Assembly (NCBI RefSeq): GCF_035046485.1
Contig: NC_085138.1
Coordinates: 87,407,228-87,471,227 of the forward strand
Reading direction: 5' to 3'
From: Aedes albopictus
Lineage: Eukaryota > Arthropoda > Insecta > Diptera > Culicidae
DNA length: 64,000 nt
Shown: in pieces, positions 21,141 to 31,599 of the stretch
Position numbering within the stretch: position 1 is the first letter of the stretch
How the letters are laid out: every line of letters begins with the position of its first letter
Program-made: the position numbers and the translations under genes
Notes under the pieces: generated by a model
Seen by the model: only the letters and a program-made list of their open reading frames with translations
Database searches by the model: none
What the model was told of the DNA's origin: nothing

Positions 21141-23040
21141 AAAACCTTGTAATTAATTAGAAGGCACATAATATTGCTAATTGTCTAATTGAGAGATGGG
21201 TGGGATTCGAACCTACGATTCAGAAATTCAGAAATTCTAAACTGGGCTTGCTTGAAGAAAATCCCTTGAAATTCACGAAAAACTTCCCGACAAATTCCCA
21301 AATAAATTACTAGAAAAATTTCCATCAAAATTACCTTAGAACTTTCATAGTAGTTTCAAAGGAATTTATATAAGAATTTCCAGTGGAATTACTGAAGAAA
21401 ATATTAAAGCTTTTTTTTAAAAATAAGCTAAATCTAATCTCAAAATAAATTGCCGAAATGTCTCTCTCTCTCTCTTCTTGGCGTAACGTCCTCATTGGGA
21501 CAAAGCCTGCTTCTCAGCTTAGTGTTCTATGAGCACTTCCACAGTTATTAACTGAGAGCTTCCTCTGCCAATGACCATTTTGCATGCGTATATCGTGTGG
21601 CAGGCACGAAGATACTCTATGCCCAAGGAAGTCAAGGAAATTTCCTTTACGAAAAGATCCTGGACCGACCGGGAATCGAACCCGTCACCCTCAGCATGGT
21701 CATGCTGAATACCCGTGCGTTTACCGCCTCGGCTATATTGCCGAAATGTATTCTATAAAAATTTTCACAAACATTCACTAAAAAAATGTTTGAAGAAATT
21801 CTCAAAGAATTTTCCGAAATCATCACAGAATTACTTTTTTTATGTCTTTATTTATGAGATTTTCAGCCCGAGGCTGGTTCATCTCAAGAATTACTTTTGA
21901 AGGAATTCCAAAAGTAATTGTCGTAATTTATTTGAAAAAAAAAACCTTTGGTGATTCTACAAAAACTCTGTCACGGTGATGACCGTGACAGAATTTTTAA
22001 AGAACCACCAAAGTTTTTTTTTTCGAATAAATTCTCGAAGGAAATCTTTAAGAAATTTGCCGAATCAATTTTCAAAGAAATTACCGAAGAATTTCTCAAA
22101 GTAATAATCGAAGATTCCAAAATTTCCAAGGAAATTGCCCTATAAAATTCCCAAATAAATTTTCAATGCAAGTAATATCGGAATTGCCGAAGGTATTCTA
22201 AAACTATCCGCTGCAGGAATGCCTTAAATAATTACTGAAGAAATCTAGAAGAAATTTTAAAAATAATTTTCAATTAAATTATAGAAGCGATTTAGAAAAG
22301 GATTTCTGAAGAAGTTTTCGAAGAAGTTGGCGAAGGAATACCGAATAGCGTAGATTATGAATGTCCAAAAAAGACGAAAACCCTAAAAAAAAGTAGAATG
22401 ATTTGCCGAAGACATTTCCAAAAAATTGTGAGGATGTTCCCAGAGTCATTGTCGAATGAATTACAAAGGCTTTACTAAATGAATTTTAAAAAGAAAATAT
22501 CAATAGAATTGCTGACATTAACAAAACAATGCTTGAAAGACTACTAAAAAATTGGAGAAGGAACTCACGAGAAAACATTTCAGATGATTTGCCAATGAAA
22601 TTAAAGCCAAAATAAACTCGTAATGGAATTGACGAAGAAATTTGCAAAGTTTATGCCGATAAAATTTTCAAAAGATGCGTGAAAGGTGTTTAGTATCAAT
22701 TTCTAAACATAATCTCAAATAAATTCTTAAAGAAATTGCCGAAGGGGATCCAAAGATATTACCGAAGAAATTTGCAAAATCCAAAGGAATTACTGAGAGA
22801 TTTGCAAAAGAAGTCTTAATTGAAATAAATTGCACAACAATTTCTAAAATACAAATTTCATGTGTTATACGCAATCAAGATATCAAGTATCCAAACATAA
22901 CATCAGTACAACGGTTTGGATTTTCCAAAAAAAAAAGCTGTTCTTTAAAATATAGCGCGTTTAAAATTCCGTTCTATTATTTTTTTCTCGACGCAGTATA
23001 TCATTATACTAAAAAATTTAAGGGTGGATCGGTATTTTCC
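21141..23040. repeat. A-rich variant of the 12-bp repeat, purine-rich on + strand
   Basis: Words such as AAGAAATTTGCC, GAAGAATTTCTC and AAAGAAATTACC recur at 12-bp spacing. It looks like a diverged, inverted flavour of the neighbouring repeat. A SINE at 21461-21738 is inserted in it. A tRNA-like B-box remnant (GTGGGATTCGAACCTACG) lies near 21208. No gene. Confidence 0.6.
21461..21738 (-). mobile_element. tRNA-derived SINE with TSD
   Basis: On the minus strand it begins with a tRNA-like head: A box TAGCCGAGGCGGTAAACG and B box GGGTTCGATTCCCGG, RNA polymerase III promoter elements. It ends in a (GA)n-type tail (TCTCTCTCTC on +). TGCCGAAATG is duplicated at 21451-21460 and 21739-21748. Aedes has a described tRNA-derived SINE (Feilai); I infer the class, not the family. 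A second copy is at 46561-46845. Confidence 0.85.
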
Positions 23041-23102
23041 TGAAACTGGCACCCCCTAGGCACCCCCTAGGAAAAAATCCTAGATACGCCAATGGTTGAT
23101 TG

Positions 23103-23400
23103 GTATATGCGACTTGATCCTCCGAGCCTTTTTTCGAAAAATCGTTTTTTGAGTGAACATATAGTTTTTTAGTACACTAAGTGTACAAGAAAGGCAAAAC
23201 ATTACTTTCGAGCTTTTTAGCTTTATTTATCTAACTAAACAAATAGATTCCAAGATTTTTTTGATAGCAAATTTAATTATCTTTCAAATGCGATAAGTTT
23301 GACCATTTTCAAGTTATAGCCAGTTTGAGACAAGCAAAGTCAAAAACATGTAAAGTTCAATTACTACGTAACGGTTGACATTTGACCATATGCGTAAAAC
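23103..23400 (+). repeat. resumed core of composite P2
   Basis: Continues the core interrupted at 12246: GTATATGCGACTTGATCCTC through AGTGTACAAGAAAGGCAAAA near 23180-23200. An AT-rich link to the next array follows. Confidence 0.6.
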
Positions 23401-24545
23401 ATTTTTTTCACCGGTTTTAGCCTGTTTGCTTGCTAACGTTCATGAGGTTATCAAAAAATCCTAGCTTTGCTCTGTCGCATATATTTAGCCGCTTTCGGAG
23501 GGACACCCGGAACTGGTTACGGCACTACCGGCTGTCCCTAATGTGGTCCTAACCTATTTCTTTGATAACCAGTCATCAGGTTATCAGAAAAACCGTTATT
23601 TGTTGTATCGCATGCATGGGTTTGGTACTCTTTTACATTTGGCCACATCCGTCGAGACCCCCGGAACCGGTTCCGGACAACTACCGGTTCAGACATGGTC
23701 TGATACTGTTTTCCTGCTAACCGTTTCTCAGGTAATCGAAAATGCCGCTGTTTGATGTGTCGCATGCATGGGTTTGGTCCACTTTTATATTTGGCCATTT
23801 CCGGCGTGACACCCGGAACCGGTTCCGGAATACAACCGACTGTCTCTAATGTGATCCTAACCTATTTCTTTGATAACCAGTCACCAGGTTATCAGAAAAG
23901 CTGTTATTTGTTGTATGGCATGCATGGGTTAGGTACTCTTTTTTATTTGGCCACATCCGCCGGGACCCTCGGAACCGGTTCCGGAACACTTCTGGTTCAC
24001 ATATGGACTAATATTGTTTTCCTGCTAATCGTTCATCAGGTTATCGAAAATGCCGCTGTTTGATGTGTCGCATGCATGGGTTTGGTACTCTTTTATATTT
24101 GGCCACTTCCGGTGGGACATCCGGAAGCGGTTCCGGAACAGTACCGGTTCAGATTTGGTCTGTTACTGTTTTCCTGCTAACTGTTCATCAGATTATCGAA
24201 AAAGCTGCTGTTTGATGTGTCGCATGCATGAGTTATGTTCAATTTGATATTTGGCCACTTCCGGCGGGACACCCAGAACCGGTTCCGGAACATAACCGGT
24301 TCAGATATGGTCTGAGACTATTTTCCTGCTCACCGTTTACCAGATAACCGTTAATGCCGTGGTTTGATGGGTCGCATGCATGGGTTTGGTGCATGTTCAT
24401 GTCTGTCCCCTTCCAGAGGTACCGATCCGGAACACCTAAATGGCCATAACTCCGGAACGGCTGGACCGATCCGAACCATTTTCAATAGGAAACAATGGGA
24501 CCAGATTCTGCGTCGAATGAGCCATTGATCGTTAAAATCGGTTGA
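23400..24545 (+). repeat. tandem array of ~150-bp units
   Basis: TGATGTGTCGCATGCATG-like landmarks at about 23753, 23910, 24061, 24214 and 24367 give a period of 151-157 bp. Other unit words: TTTGGCCACTTCCGG, GAACCGGTTCCGGAACA. Short ORFs here (for example 23752-24063) are repeat artefacts. Confidence 0.8.
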
Positions 24546-24790
24546 TATTTACTGTCTAAAATTGAGGTGACCTTTTTTTGTACACATTCACACACACATA
24601 CATACACACGCACACACATACACACACACAGACATCATTTCAACTCGTCTAGCTGAGTCGATTGGTATATGAAACTTGCCCCTCCAGGGGCTCTATCAAA
24701 ATTTCATTTTTGGAGTGAATATATAGCCTTTCGGTACACCTTGGCGTACGAGAAAGGCAAAAATAACAAAGTGGAGAAAAAGAAGACCGT
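24546..24790 (+). repeat. (CA)n tract and core of the composite family
   Basis: A CA-rich tract at 24585-24635 is followed by the core from GTCTAGCTGAGTCGATTGG to GCGTACGAGAAAGGCAAAAA at about 24762. It is in the same orientation as the core at 23103. Confidence 0.65.
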
Positions 24791-25002
24791 CTTCGCGAGT
24801 CTCGTCTCAGGTTGTAACGTCACGCTACTAATTCGTATTTTGAACAAGCTTTTCAAATGAAAACTAAATGTTCAACAGCTCATACTTATCGCAAATTTTA
24901 CAAGGAATCCGAATATGCAAAAATATTTGAGGTTTTCGGTCGTATTGATGAGATACAGTGGAAAATCTGACAAAAAAGGCGTCAAAACGTTGTAACGTCA
25001 CG
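24791..25002 (-). repeat. right arm of the long-range inverted repeat (partner 10918-11136)
   Basis: Begins CTTCGCGAGTCTCGTCTCAG and ends CAAAACGTTGTAACGTCACG, the inverse of the left arm's tips. Confidence 0.8.
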
Positions 25003-25373
25003 ATAGAATGTCTCAGAAAGATTGTTTTATTGGACAGAAGAAACTTATCAACCATTTGCAAAACTAAGAATTATAATCGAAGAAACCAACGTCAAGCTTA
25101 TCTTTAACAACTGCTTTTATGTATGCTGGTCACCTTTAGTGAGAAGAGCCCTCCACCCAGTGTCCGCAATCGGACAACAATATTTACGATTTTGTAAAAA
25201 AGTTCACGAAAACAGCCAGCCACAGCACAAATGAGAGCTGATAGTCTCTCAATTACAGTTAATAGTAACAATCATGATTGAAAACAGCTATTAAAAACCT
25301 GGAATAGCATAGCTGCTATGTAGTGCCACATTCGTTTTACTATGCAATATAAACCGAGTGTAGATTTCCTCCA
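25003..25373. other. 3' flank of the IR gene, no other gene
   Basis: Unique-looking sequence. A clear AATAAA for the minus-strand gene was not found close to the stop codon. Confidence 0.4.
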
Positions 25374-27140
25374 TCAACTCCGGTGAAAACAACCACCCTT
25401 ATTGCACTGCTGAACGTTGTTCAAGGATACATTTGCAGACAGCAGGTGTACATATTTCACCATGCACTCCAGACAAAGTGTCACCGTGCTCGCCAACAGA
25501 CCAATCGTGAGTACAATCCACGTTGATTCAAGGTCATCGAATGACAACATTTGACAATCGTCTACTTCGATATCCATGTGATCCTTCCTATTCCTGACCC
25601 TGTATCGCTCCTGAACTTGATTCTGCCAGTGAATTAACAGCCCCGACTCAAAAAATACCTTCTGCGTGTAGTAGAAGGTTTCTGCGAGAGGACTTCTCAC
25701 CCCGATCCAAAAGTGTACAATACTTATTGCTTTCCGTTGATCGATTATCACATATTTGGGACGATTCAACTTGAAGTCGTAGTTTTGACTTAACGATACC
25801 ATAATGGAAGCATCAAGACCATTCGTTAAATGTGCATTCACTCCATCCAGGTTAGCGTTGCCCGGTTCAATTGGTTTGTGAACCATCTGAGGTCCTAGTA
25901 AACTGTCGTTTGCTAATTTTGTATCGATCTGAAGATCCGCGGTGATGTTGAGACCCGATTTTACCAGCTCTTCTAAGGTTTTGATGTTTCCAATGGAGGG
26001 TTTATCCGACATGAATGCAATTATTTTCGTTTCATACGCATTAAACAACAGAAAAAAGAACACGACCATTGGAAGTAACAACAGTTTCTCTTTAGTACTA
26101 GCGTGGTGAAAATTGTATCTACCAAAACCGCATACAGCCAGTAAAATTGGATCATTACTGAACAAAGTGGGATAGATCAAGTTTATCGTTGCAATCGATA
26201 TAAGCGTCACTAAAATGACCATCCACGTTTCCCACGCAAGAGGCTTCGTGAACATTTCAACTGCGTTGAACGGTCTGCCTTGAGGCACCAATATAACCCG
26301 TGTTACTGGAGAGACTCCGAAGAGTATTTTGCAATGCGAATGTATGGCACCTTGAGTATCTCTGTGATCCATTGATATGTCAATGTACATGGCCCTAAAT
26401 AGTGTTTGTATGCAATCAGCTGCAGATGTAAATCTAGTGCAAACTTCTGGATAGTACTTCAAACTAGTATTTAAGAAGTTGGCCGTTTGACGAAGCCAGT
26501 GTTGTTGTGCGTACCATGGCTGAACAATAAAAGTATATCCAATGGGTCTTCCATGAGAGTTGCGAATGTTGCTACGAATCAGGTCTTTGGGATGAGGAAA
26601 CTGACGCATCACTCTCCAAGGGTTCCCGAAAAGTCCCATTTGGATTACCACTCTCGACCGCGTTCCGATGTATGTAACCTTGTCGAACTCCAGAATTGTA
26701 AACAAAGATCCAGTACTCAAGATAGCTGTGTAGTTTGCTGTATCCAGTAGCACCAGCAGGGGAGAATTAACATCAAGCAGAGTGAAGAACCGTATCGCAA
26801 AAGTAGGGCATTTCGATAAGGTCAGATCACGTTTTCCCACGTTGACAATCGCCAAATCTTGCTTGAGAGGAAGCGTTTTATGGTCGATCCGTAGTTTTTC
26901 ATCGATAACGTATTTGACAACATTGTCCAGCTGTGGTGACGAAAGCAGTTTTCCAAACCATCCGTTATCGCTGCCTGCTGATAGGTCGTAGAACATACAC
27001 TTGAACCAACCGGGTTTTTGCTGGTAATAGTACTGTATCGCTGAAATGACATACTGGCGCAGTTCTTCCGGTAGCGAAGCTTTAGTAGCGAGGTGTGCAC
27101 AAAATGTAAGGAGTAGTACAAATTTTATGTTACTGTGCAT
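25374..27140 (-). CDS. divergent ionotropic receptor (IR), full length, 588 aa
   Basis: A single uninterrupted exon. A signal peptide (about residues 1-21, ends LATKAS) is followed by a Cys-containing extracellular region. Membrane helices: M1 about 303-323 (TWMVILVTLISIATINLIYP), a pore-loop region about 327-345 (NDPILLAVCGFGRYN), M3 about 354-376 (LLPMVVFFFLLFNAYETKII), and the last helix about 541-561. The S2 lobe (about 377-540) contains SDKPSIGNIKTLEEL, FWIGVRSPLAETFYYTQKVF and MLSFDDLESTW. This is the ionotropic-glutamate-receptor-like layout of insect IRs, though the classical glutamate-binding residues could not be assigned, as is usual in divergent IRs. Such proteins serve as tuning subunits of ligand-gated cation channels, often in taste neurons. 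It is the close paralogue of 46987-48744. Confidence 0.92.
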   Translation of the reverse strand: MHSNIKFVLLLTFCAHLATKASLPEELRQYVISAIQYYYQQKPGWFKCMFYDLSAGSDNGWFGKLLSSPQLDNVVKYVIDEKLRIDHKTLPLKQDLAIVNVGKRDLTLSKCPTFAIRFFTLLDVNSPLLVLLDTANYTAILSTGSLFTILEFDKVTYIGTRSRVVIQMGLFGNPWRVMRQFPHPKDLIRSNIRNSHGRPIGYTFIVQPWYAQQHWLRQTANFLNTSLKYYPEVCTRFTSAADCIQTLFRAMYIDISMDHRDTQGAIHSHCKILFGVSPVTRVILVPQGRPFNAVEMFTKPLAWETWMVILVTLISIATINLIYPTLFSNDPILLAVCGFGRYNFHHASTKEKLLLLPMVVFFFLLFNAYETKIIAFMSDKPSIGNIKTLEELVKSGLNITADLQIDTKLANDSLLGPQMVHKPIEPGNANLDGVNAHLTNGLDASIMVSLSQNYDFKLNRPKYVIIDQRKAISIVHFWIGVRSPLAETFYYTQKVFFESGLLIHWQNQVQERYRVRNRKDHMDIEVDDCQMLSFDDLESTWIVLTIGLLASTVTLCLECMVKYVHLLSANVSLNNVQQCNKGGCFHRS

Positions 27141-27236
27141 TTCCAGTCTGTATTGATTACTTTAAAGAAAAAATAGAAATACTGCTGAAATCGTCCGATT
27201 CAAAAACATATGGTGGAGCTGAACAGGGAATTATAA
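27141..27236 (-). promoter_or_regulatory. proximal upstream region conserved with the 46987-48744 gene
   Basis: The 96 bp before the ATG align with 48745-48840. Shared blocks on the minus strand are CGATTTCAGCA, a nearby TTTTGATTCG/TTTGAATCGG block and CCCTGT. Conservation next to the start codon suggests retained promoter or 5' UTR from the duplication. Function is inferred. Confidence 0.45.
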
Positions 27237-27380
27237 GGGTCCGTCCATTTATAACGTTTCAATTGAGAGGAGAAGGGAGTGGTTCTGATGTTGCTACGAA
27301 TCATGCATAAGGTAAAGGGAATGAAGGCGAGGGGGTGTCGAAAATCTGATAAAAATAGTACATCGTTCATGAATGCGCCC
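27237..27380. mobile_element. degenerate PIF/Harbinger-like MITE upstream of the IR gene
   Basis: Left end GGGTCCGTCCATTTATAACG and right end CATCGTTCATGAATGCGCCC match the diverged tips of the 29639-29803 and 57391-57542 family, with the family's internal GAGGGGGTGTCGAAAATC. It is flanked by TAA / TTA. It starts 97 bp upstream of the ATG. Confidence 0.6.
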
Positions 27381-28188
27381 TTAATGATGGTAATTACGAA
27401 CACCGATATTATCATTATCTGTGATCATTTTTGCATTATTGTAATGGAACACAGGTCGATGATTGTCGATTATTTCATGTTTTGCTCTTTCTGATATTTT
27501 CACTTTATTGCGGAACATGCGGCCGCTCGACAACGGATCAGAGTTTCACCGTGCGGCAAATCCTCCAAAAACCAAATCCTGCGGCAAATCCTTCCAACAC
27601 TTGTTTCTCGATTTCAATACGGCATAGGTCACTATCAACCACACAGAGCTATGCAAAATCATGGATGACGGTTTCTCCGAAAAACTCACCTTCATGAGGA
27701 ACGCATTATGAAATTGTTCTTTAAAATTCCTTCAACTACTCATTCAATTTATTTAATTTTTTCAACCTTGATAGTTTGGTTTTGTACAAAGATTCTATGA
27801 ATAATTTCACAACGAAAATCCTCCAAGAATTTCTCCAAGGTTTCTTTTCTTGTCTTTGGCAGTCTTGTGATTCCATGGAGTTGCCAAAAAGGGATAGGGA
27901 AGAGTCGAGCCACCCCCCCCCCCCCCCTTGGTGCCATTATTTTTTCTTTTAAATTGAGCGTACTCAAAATTATCATAGTTCCACACTAATTTTGATAATA
28001 TTGAACTTTGTTCATAATTATCACACTTTTTTTTTCTCGAACACCACAAAAAAAAGTTGTGAAATATTGCTCTAAAAGCAAATCAATTCATTGAATGTTA
28101 TTCATGGAATATAAAAACATCATGCAACATTTTTTCGAACTTGCCGGAACTATTTATGGTAGGGAGCGAGAAGGCTTCCTAAGACCGT
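27381..28188. other. intergenic, no gene recognised
   Basis: Contains a long C homopolymer near 27912-27927. Small ORFs here lack any family signature. Confidence 0.4.
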
Positions 28189-29329
28189 AAGCTACTATTC
28201 AATATAAGCCATTCCATAGAAAAACGATGTAGAGCAACTCCGATTAACGTGAAACTAGATGGGTTTGTAGTTCATCGAAAATAATTAGGTCTGTGATTTT
28301 TTATTTCGTCATTAGGGTGATCAATTTTCAGATAGGGTGGTCCTAAAAATCAAGGTTCATAAAACTAAAATTTTTCAAATAATCAACTTTTAACCAGTTA
28401 ACCTATTTCAAATTTATTTTTTTAAGCTATTTAATTCTAGTATTCAGAATTTTTTAAATTTTAATTATTGTGTAGGTATTTTAACTTATGCTACATACAT
28501 GTATAAGGGTTCAGAATATAATCAAAATAAAGCAAAAAGGTTTTTATGGGAAAATTTGAGCATTTATTTAAAAAAAAATCATATCTTAAAAACTAAAAAC
28601 CCAGATTATTCCACCTAGTGGTGATAGTGCCTTTCTCGACGAATATGTACTCATGAACTTTTCGTCGACGATAGCCAAAATGTATCTGAATTCTGTGAAC
28701 ACATTATATAGAAAAGCAACCATTTTAACAAATCCGTCAAATCGATATGGGAAACTTATTGATGGTACATATTTCGATGTTATGTTCAACAGCAAAACAG
28801 AGCTGAAAAATATCAGATCTCTCAGTTGACTGCTTGACCACCTTAACTCTAGCCGTGGTCATTATGATCCCATTTCATGCACTATTTTTATTTATTTATT
28901 TTCTTCGTCTTCAGCATACGCTGTACAGACTACACTACGGCAACGGGGTGAGCGTCAGCTAATGCATGAAGAAAGTTAACTTTATTCACAATCACAGATC
29001 ACTTTGTGATCTTCGCCAATGTTTATTTCAACACACTTATTCTATATTATATTATCATTGGTAACACGATTCATGTAAAATTTGACCTCCTTACGAGAAA
29101 AATGCAAAAAAGTGAATTTTCCATCCTACTATACATTTACACCGCAGGAATCTGAAATGAAGGGATTTGAAGAGATCACTTTATTCTCGATTTTGTTCTC
29201 TTACATATATGGAGACTTTGACCATTTCTTCACTTATAATCTCATCCAAGACCCAACGTTTACAGGCTATCAAAAAAGTCACGATTTGATTTATCGCTTT
29301 AACATTTATTTTGTTCATTTTTGTAATTC

Positions 29330-30840
29330 CGCTATTTGATGTGCATGGGTTTCGTTAAGTTTTACGTTTGATCACTTCTGGCGGGACACCTGGAACCGAT
29401 TCCAGTTGTCTCAAATATGGTCTGAGACTATGTTCTTGTCAACTGTTCATCGGGTTACCCAAATAGCCGAAAATCAATGTGATCTGAGGCTATTTTTTGC
29501 TAACTGTTCGGATTTCTGTTTTTAATGCGGCGTGTCGCATTTTGAAAAAGTGATGTGTCGCATGCCCAGACCCGATTGCGGAACACTACCGGTAGTTTCT
29601 TAAAAAGTCTGAGCTTATTTGCTTGCTAACGTTTATAAGGCAGCATCCATTTATTACGTAACGCTAAAAATGACATTTTTCGACCCTCCTCCCCCCTCCG
29701 TAACGCTTCTTTGTATGAAAATCCTAAAAATTTTGTATGAGCCGTAACGCTCGGCCGTACTCCCCCCTCCCCCTAGAGCGTTACGTAATTTGTGGACGGC
29801 GCCTAAGATTATCAAAAAAAAACCGCGCTTTGATGTGTCGCATGCATGGGTTTGGTTTAGGCGCTTTCTTTCCCTCCGAAACTAGTTTCGGAACTACTGA
29901 TAGTCCCTAATGTGATCTTTGCCTACTTCCTTGATTACGGGTCATCAATTTGTCGGAAAAGCCGTGATTTAATGTGCCGCTTACAAAAGTTTTGTTCAAT
30001 TTTATATACGGCCACTTCCAACGGGACACCCGGAACCGGTTCAGATACGGTCTGAGATGGTTTTAAATCATTTTTATATTGAATCACTTCTGGCGGGACA
30101 TCTGGAACCAGTTCCGGAACTCTACCGGTTCAGATATGGTCTGAGACTGTTTTCTTGCCAACTGTTCATCAGGTTATCGAAATTTCCGTAGTTTGATGTG
30201 TCGCTTGCATGGGTTTGGATCAATTTTATATTTGACCACTTCCAGCGGGACATCCGGAACCGGTTCCAAAACACTACCAGGTTCAGATATGGTCTGAGTC
30301 TTTTTTTTATTCCAACCTTTCATTGTCAAAAAAGCCGCGCATTGATATGCCGCATGCATGGATTTGGTTCACTTTAATATTTGGCCACTTCCGGTGGGAC
30401 ACCCGGAACCGGTTCCGGGTTCAGATATGGTCTGAGATTGTTTCCTTGCTAACTGTATATCAGGTTATCGAAATGGCCGCAATTTGATGTGTCACATGCA
30501 TAGTTTTGGATCACTTTTATATTTGGCCACTTTCGGTTGGACATCTAGAACTGGTTCCGAAACACTATCGGTTCAGATAAAGTCTGAGTCTGTTTTCTTG
30601 CTAACTGTTCATCAGGTTATCAAAAATGCCGCAGTTTGATGTGTCGCATGAATGTGTTTGCTACATTTTTATGTATGGCCCCTTCCAAGGGTACTGGTCC
30701 GGAACACCTAAATGACCATAGCTCCGGAACGGCTGGACCGATCCGAACCATTTTTAATAGGAAACAATGGGACCAGATTCCGCTTCGAATGAACCGTCGG
30801 TCATTAAAATCGGTTGAGGTTTACTGCCAAAAAGTGATGT
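29330..30840 (+). repeat. tandem array of ~150-bp units
   Basis: Same unit as 23400-24545 (GATGTGTCGCATGCATGG, CGGGACACCCGGAACCGG, GGTTCAGATATGGTCTGAG). Interrupted by the 29639-29803 MITE. Confidence 0.78.
29639..29803. mobile_element. PIF/Harbinger-like palindromic MITE, TSD TAA
   Basis: Tips GGCAGCATCCATTTATTACG and GTAATTTGTGGACGGCGCC with GTAACGCT/AGCGTTAC inner arms. TAA flanks at 29636-29638 and 29804-29806. A 3-bp TWA duplication is characteristic of PIF/Harbinger. Confidence 0.82.
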
Positions 30841-31400
30841 GAGTTTTTTTGTACACATACACACATACACACACACAGACATCACCTCAATTCGTCGAGC
30901 TGAGTCGATTGGGATATATGACTCGACCCTCCGGGCCTTCTATCAAAAAGTCATTTTTGGAGTGAACATACAGCCTTTCCAGTACACTTAGTGTACGAGA
31001 AAGGCAAAAACATACTTCTCTGATTTTTTATAGGTTACGTCAAATTTCCTGAATACTCCAATAAAAATATAAAACTAGGGTACCTCTTTGGTCCTGAGAC
31101 GATGAAAACGTGAAAAAAAAAATATATCTTTGCATATTTGATGCACAAAAACACAATTTGGTACATTTACCGTATAATTTAATAGCTTTCAACAAAAAAA
31201 AAGAAGTTTGAAATCGGACTTTGTTATGATTTTTGCCTTTCTCGTACACCAAAATGTACTGAAAGGCAATATATTCACTCAAAAAACGAATTTTCGATAG
31301 AAGGCTCGGAGGATCAAGTCACATATACCAATCAACTCAGTTCGACGAATTGAGATGATGTCTGTATGTGTGTATGTGTGTATGTGTGTATGTATGTCTG
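30841..31400. repeat. (CA)n - core - spacer - inverted core - (GT)n centre of P3
   Basis: CA tract 30850-30888, core ending AGTGTACGAGAAAGGCAAAA near 31005, inverse core from TTTTGCCTTTCTCGTACACC near 31224, GT tract 31363-31400. The same arrangement as 6668-7124. Confidence 0.7.
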
Positions 31401-31599
31401 TGTACAAAAAGGTCACTCATTTTTAAGGCACTTCCCATTGGCCGATTTTTCGGATTATAGCTCGAATCGAACCGGAATTTTACCACATTGTTTGCTATTG
31501 AAAATGGTCTGGATCGGTCAAGGCGTTCCGGAGCTATGGCCATTTGAGTGATCCGGACCAGCACCGGTAGAACTGGGCACATATAAAACTAAACCAAGT

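Larger units (their letters stand above)
12247..23094. mobile_element. 10.8-kb non-autonomous hAT-like element with 8-bp TSD
   Basis: It starts CATTGGCGTAGCTAGGGGGG and ends GATACGCCAATG. GTTGATTG is duplicated exactly at 12239-12246 and 23095-23102, and it sits in the middle of a known repeat core (GAGTTGATTGGTATATG), so the empty site can be read directly. Both ends have G/C-run sequence with GGCACCCCCTAG words. Removing the nested LINE and its TSD leaves about 4.8 kb, almost all degenerate 12-bp repeats plus one SINE. There is no transposase. The 164-bp MITE at 61472-61635 has the same tips. Confidence 0.85.

Noticed and set aside
21461..21738. Genuine tRNA gene on the minus strand
   Set aside because: The tRNA-like head is joined to a ~200-bp non-tRNA body with a simple-repeat tail and a TSD, and a second copy exists, so it is a SINE.
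23400..24545. CRISPR-like array
   Set aside because: Units are about 150 bp, diverged throughout and contiguous, with no constant short repeat and unique spacer pattern, and the genome is eukaryotic.
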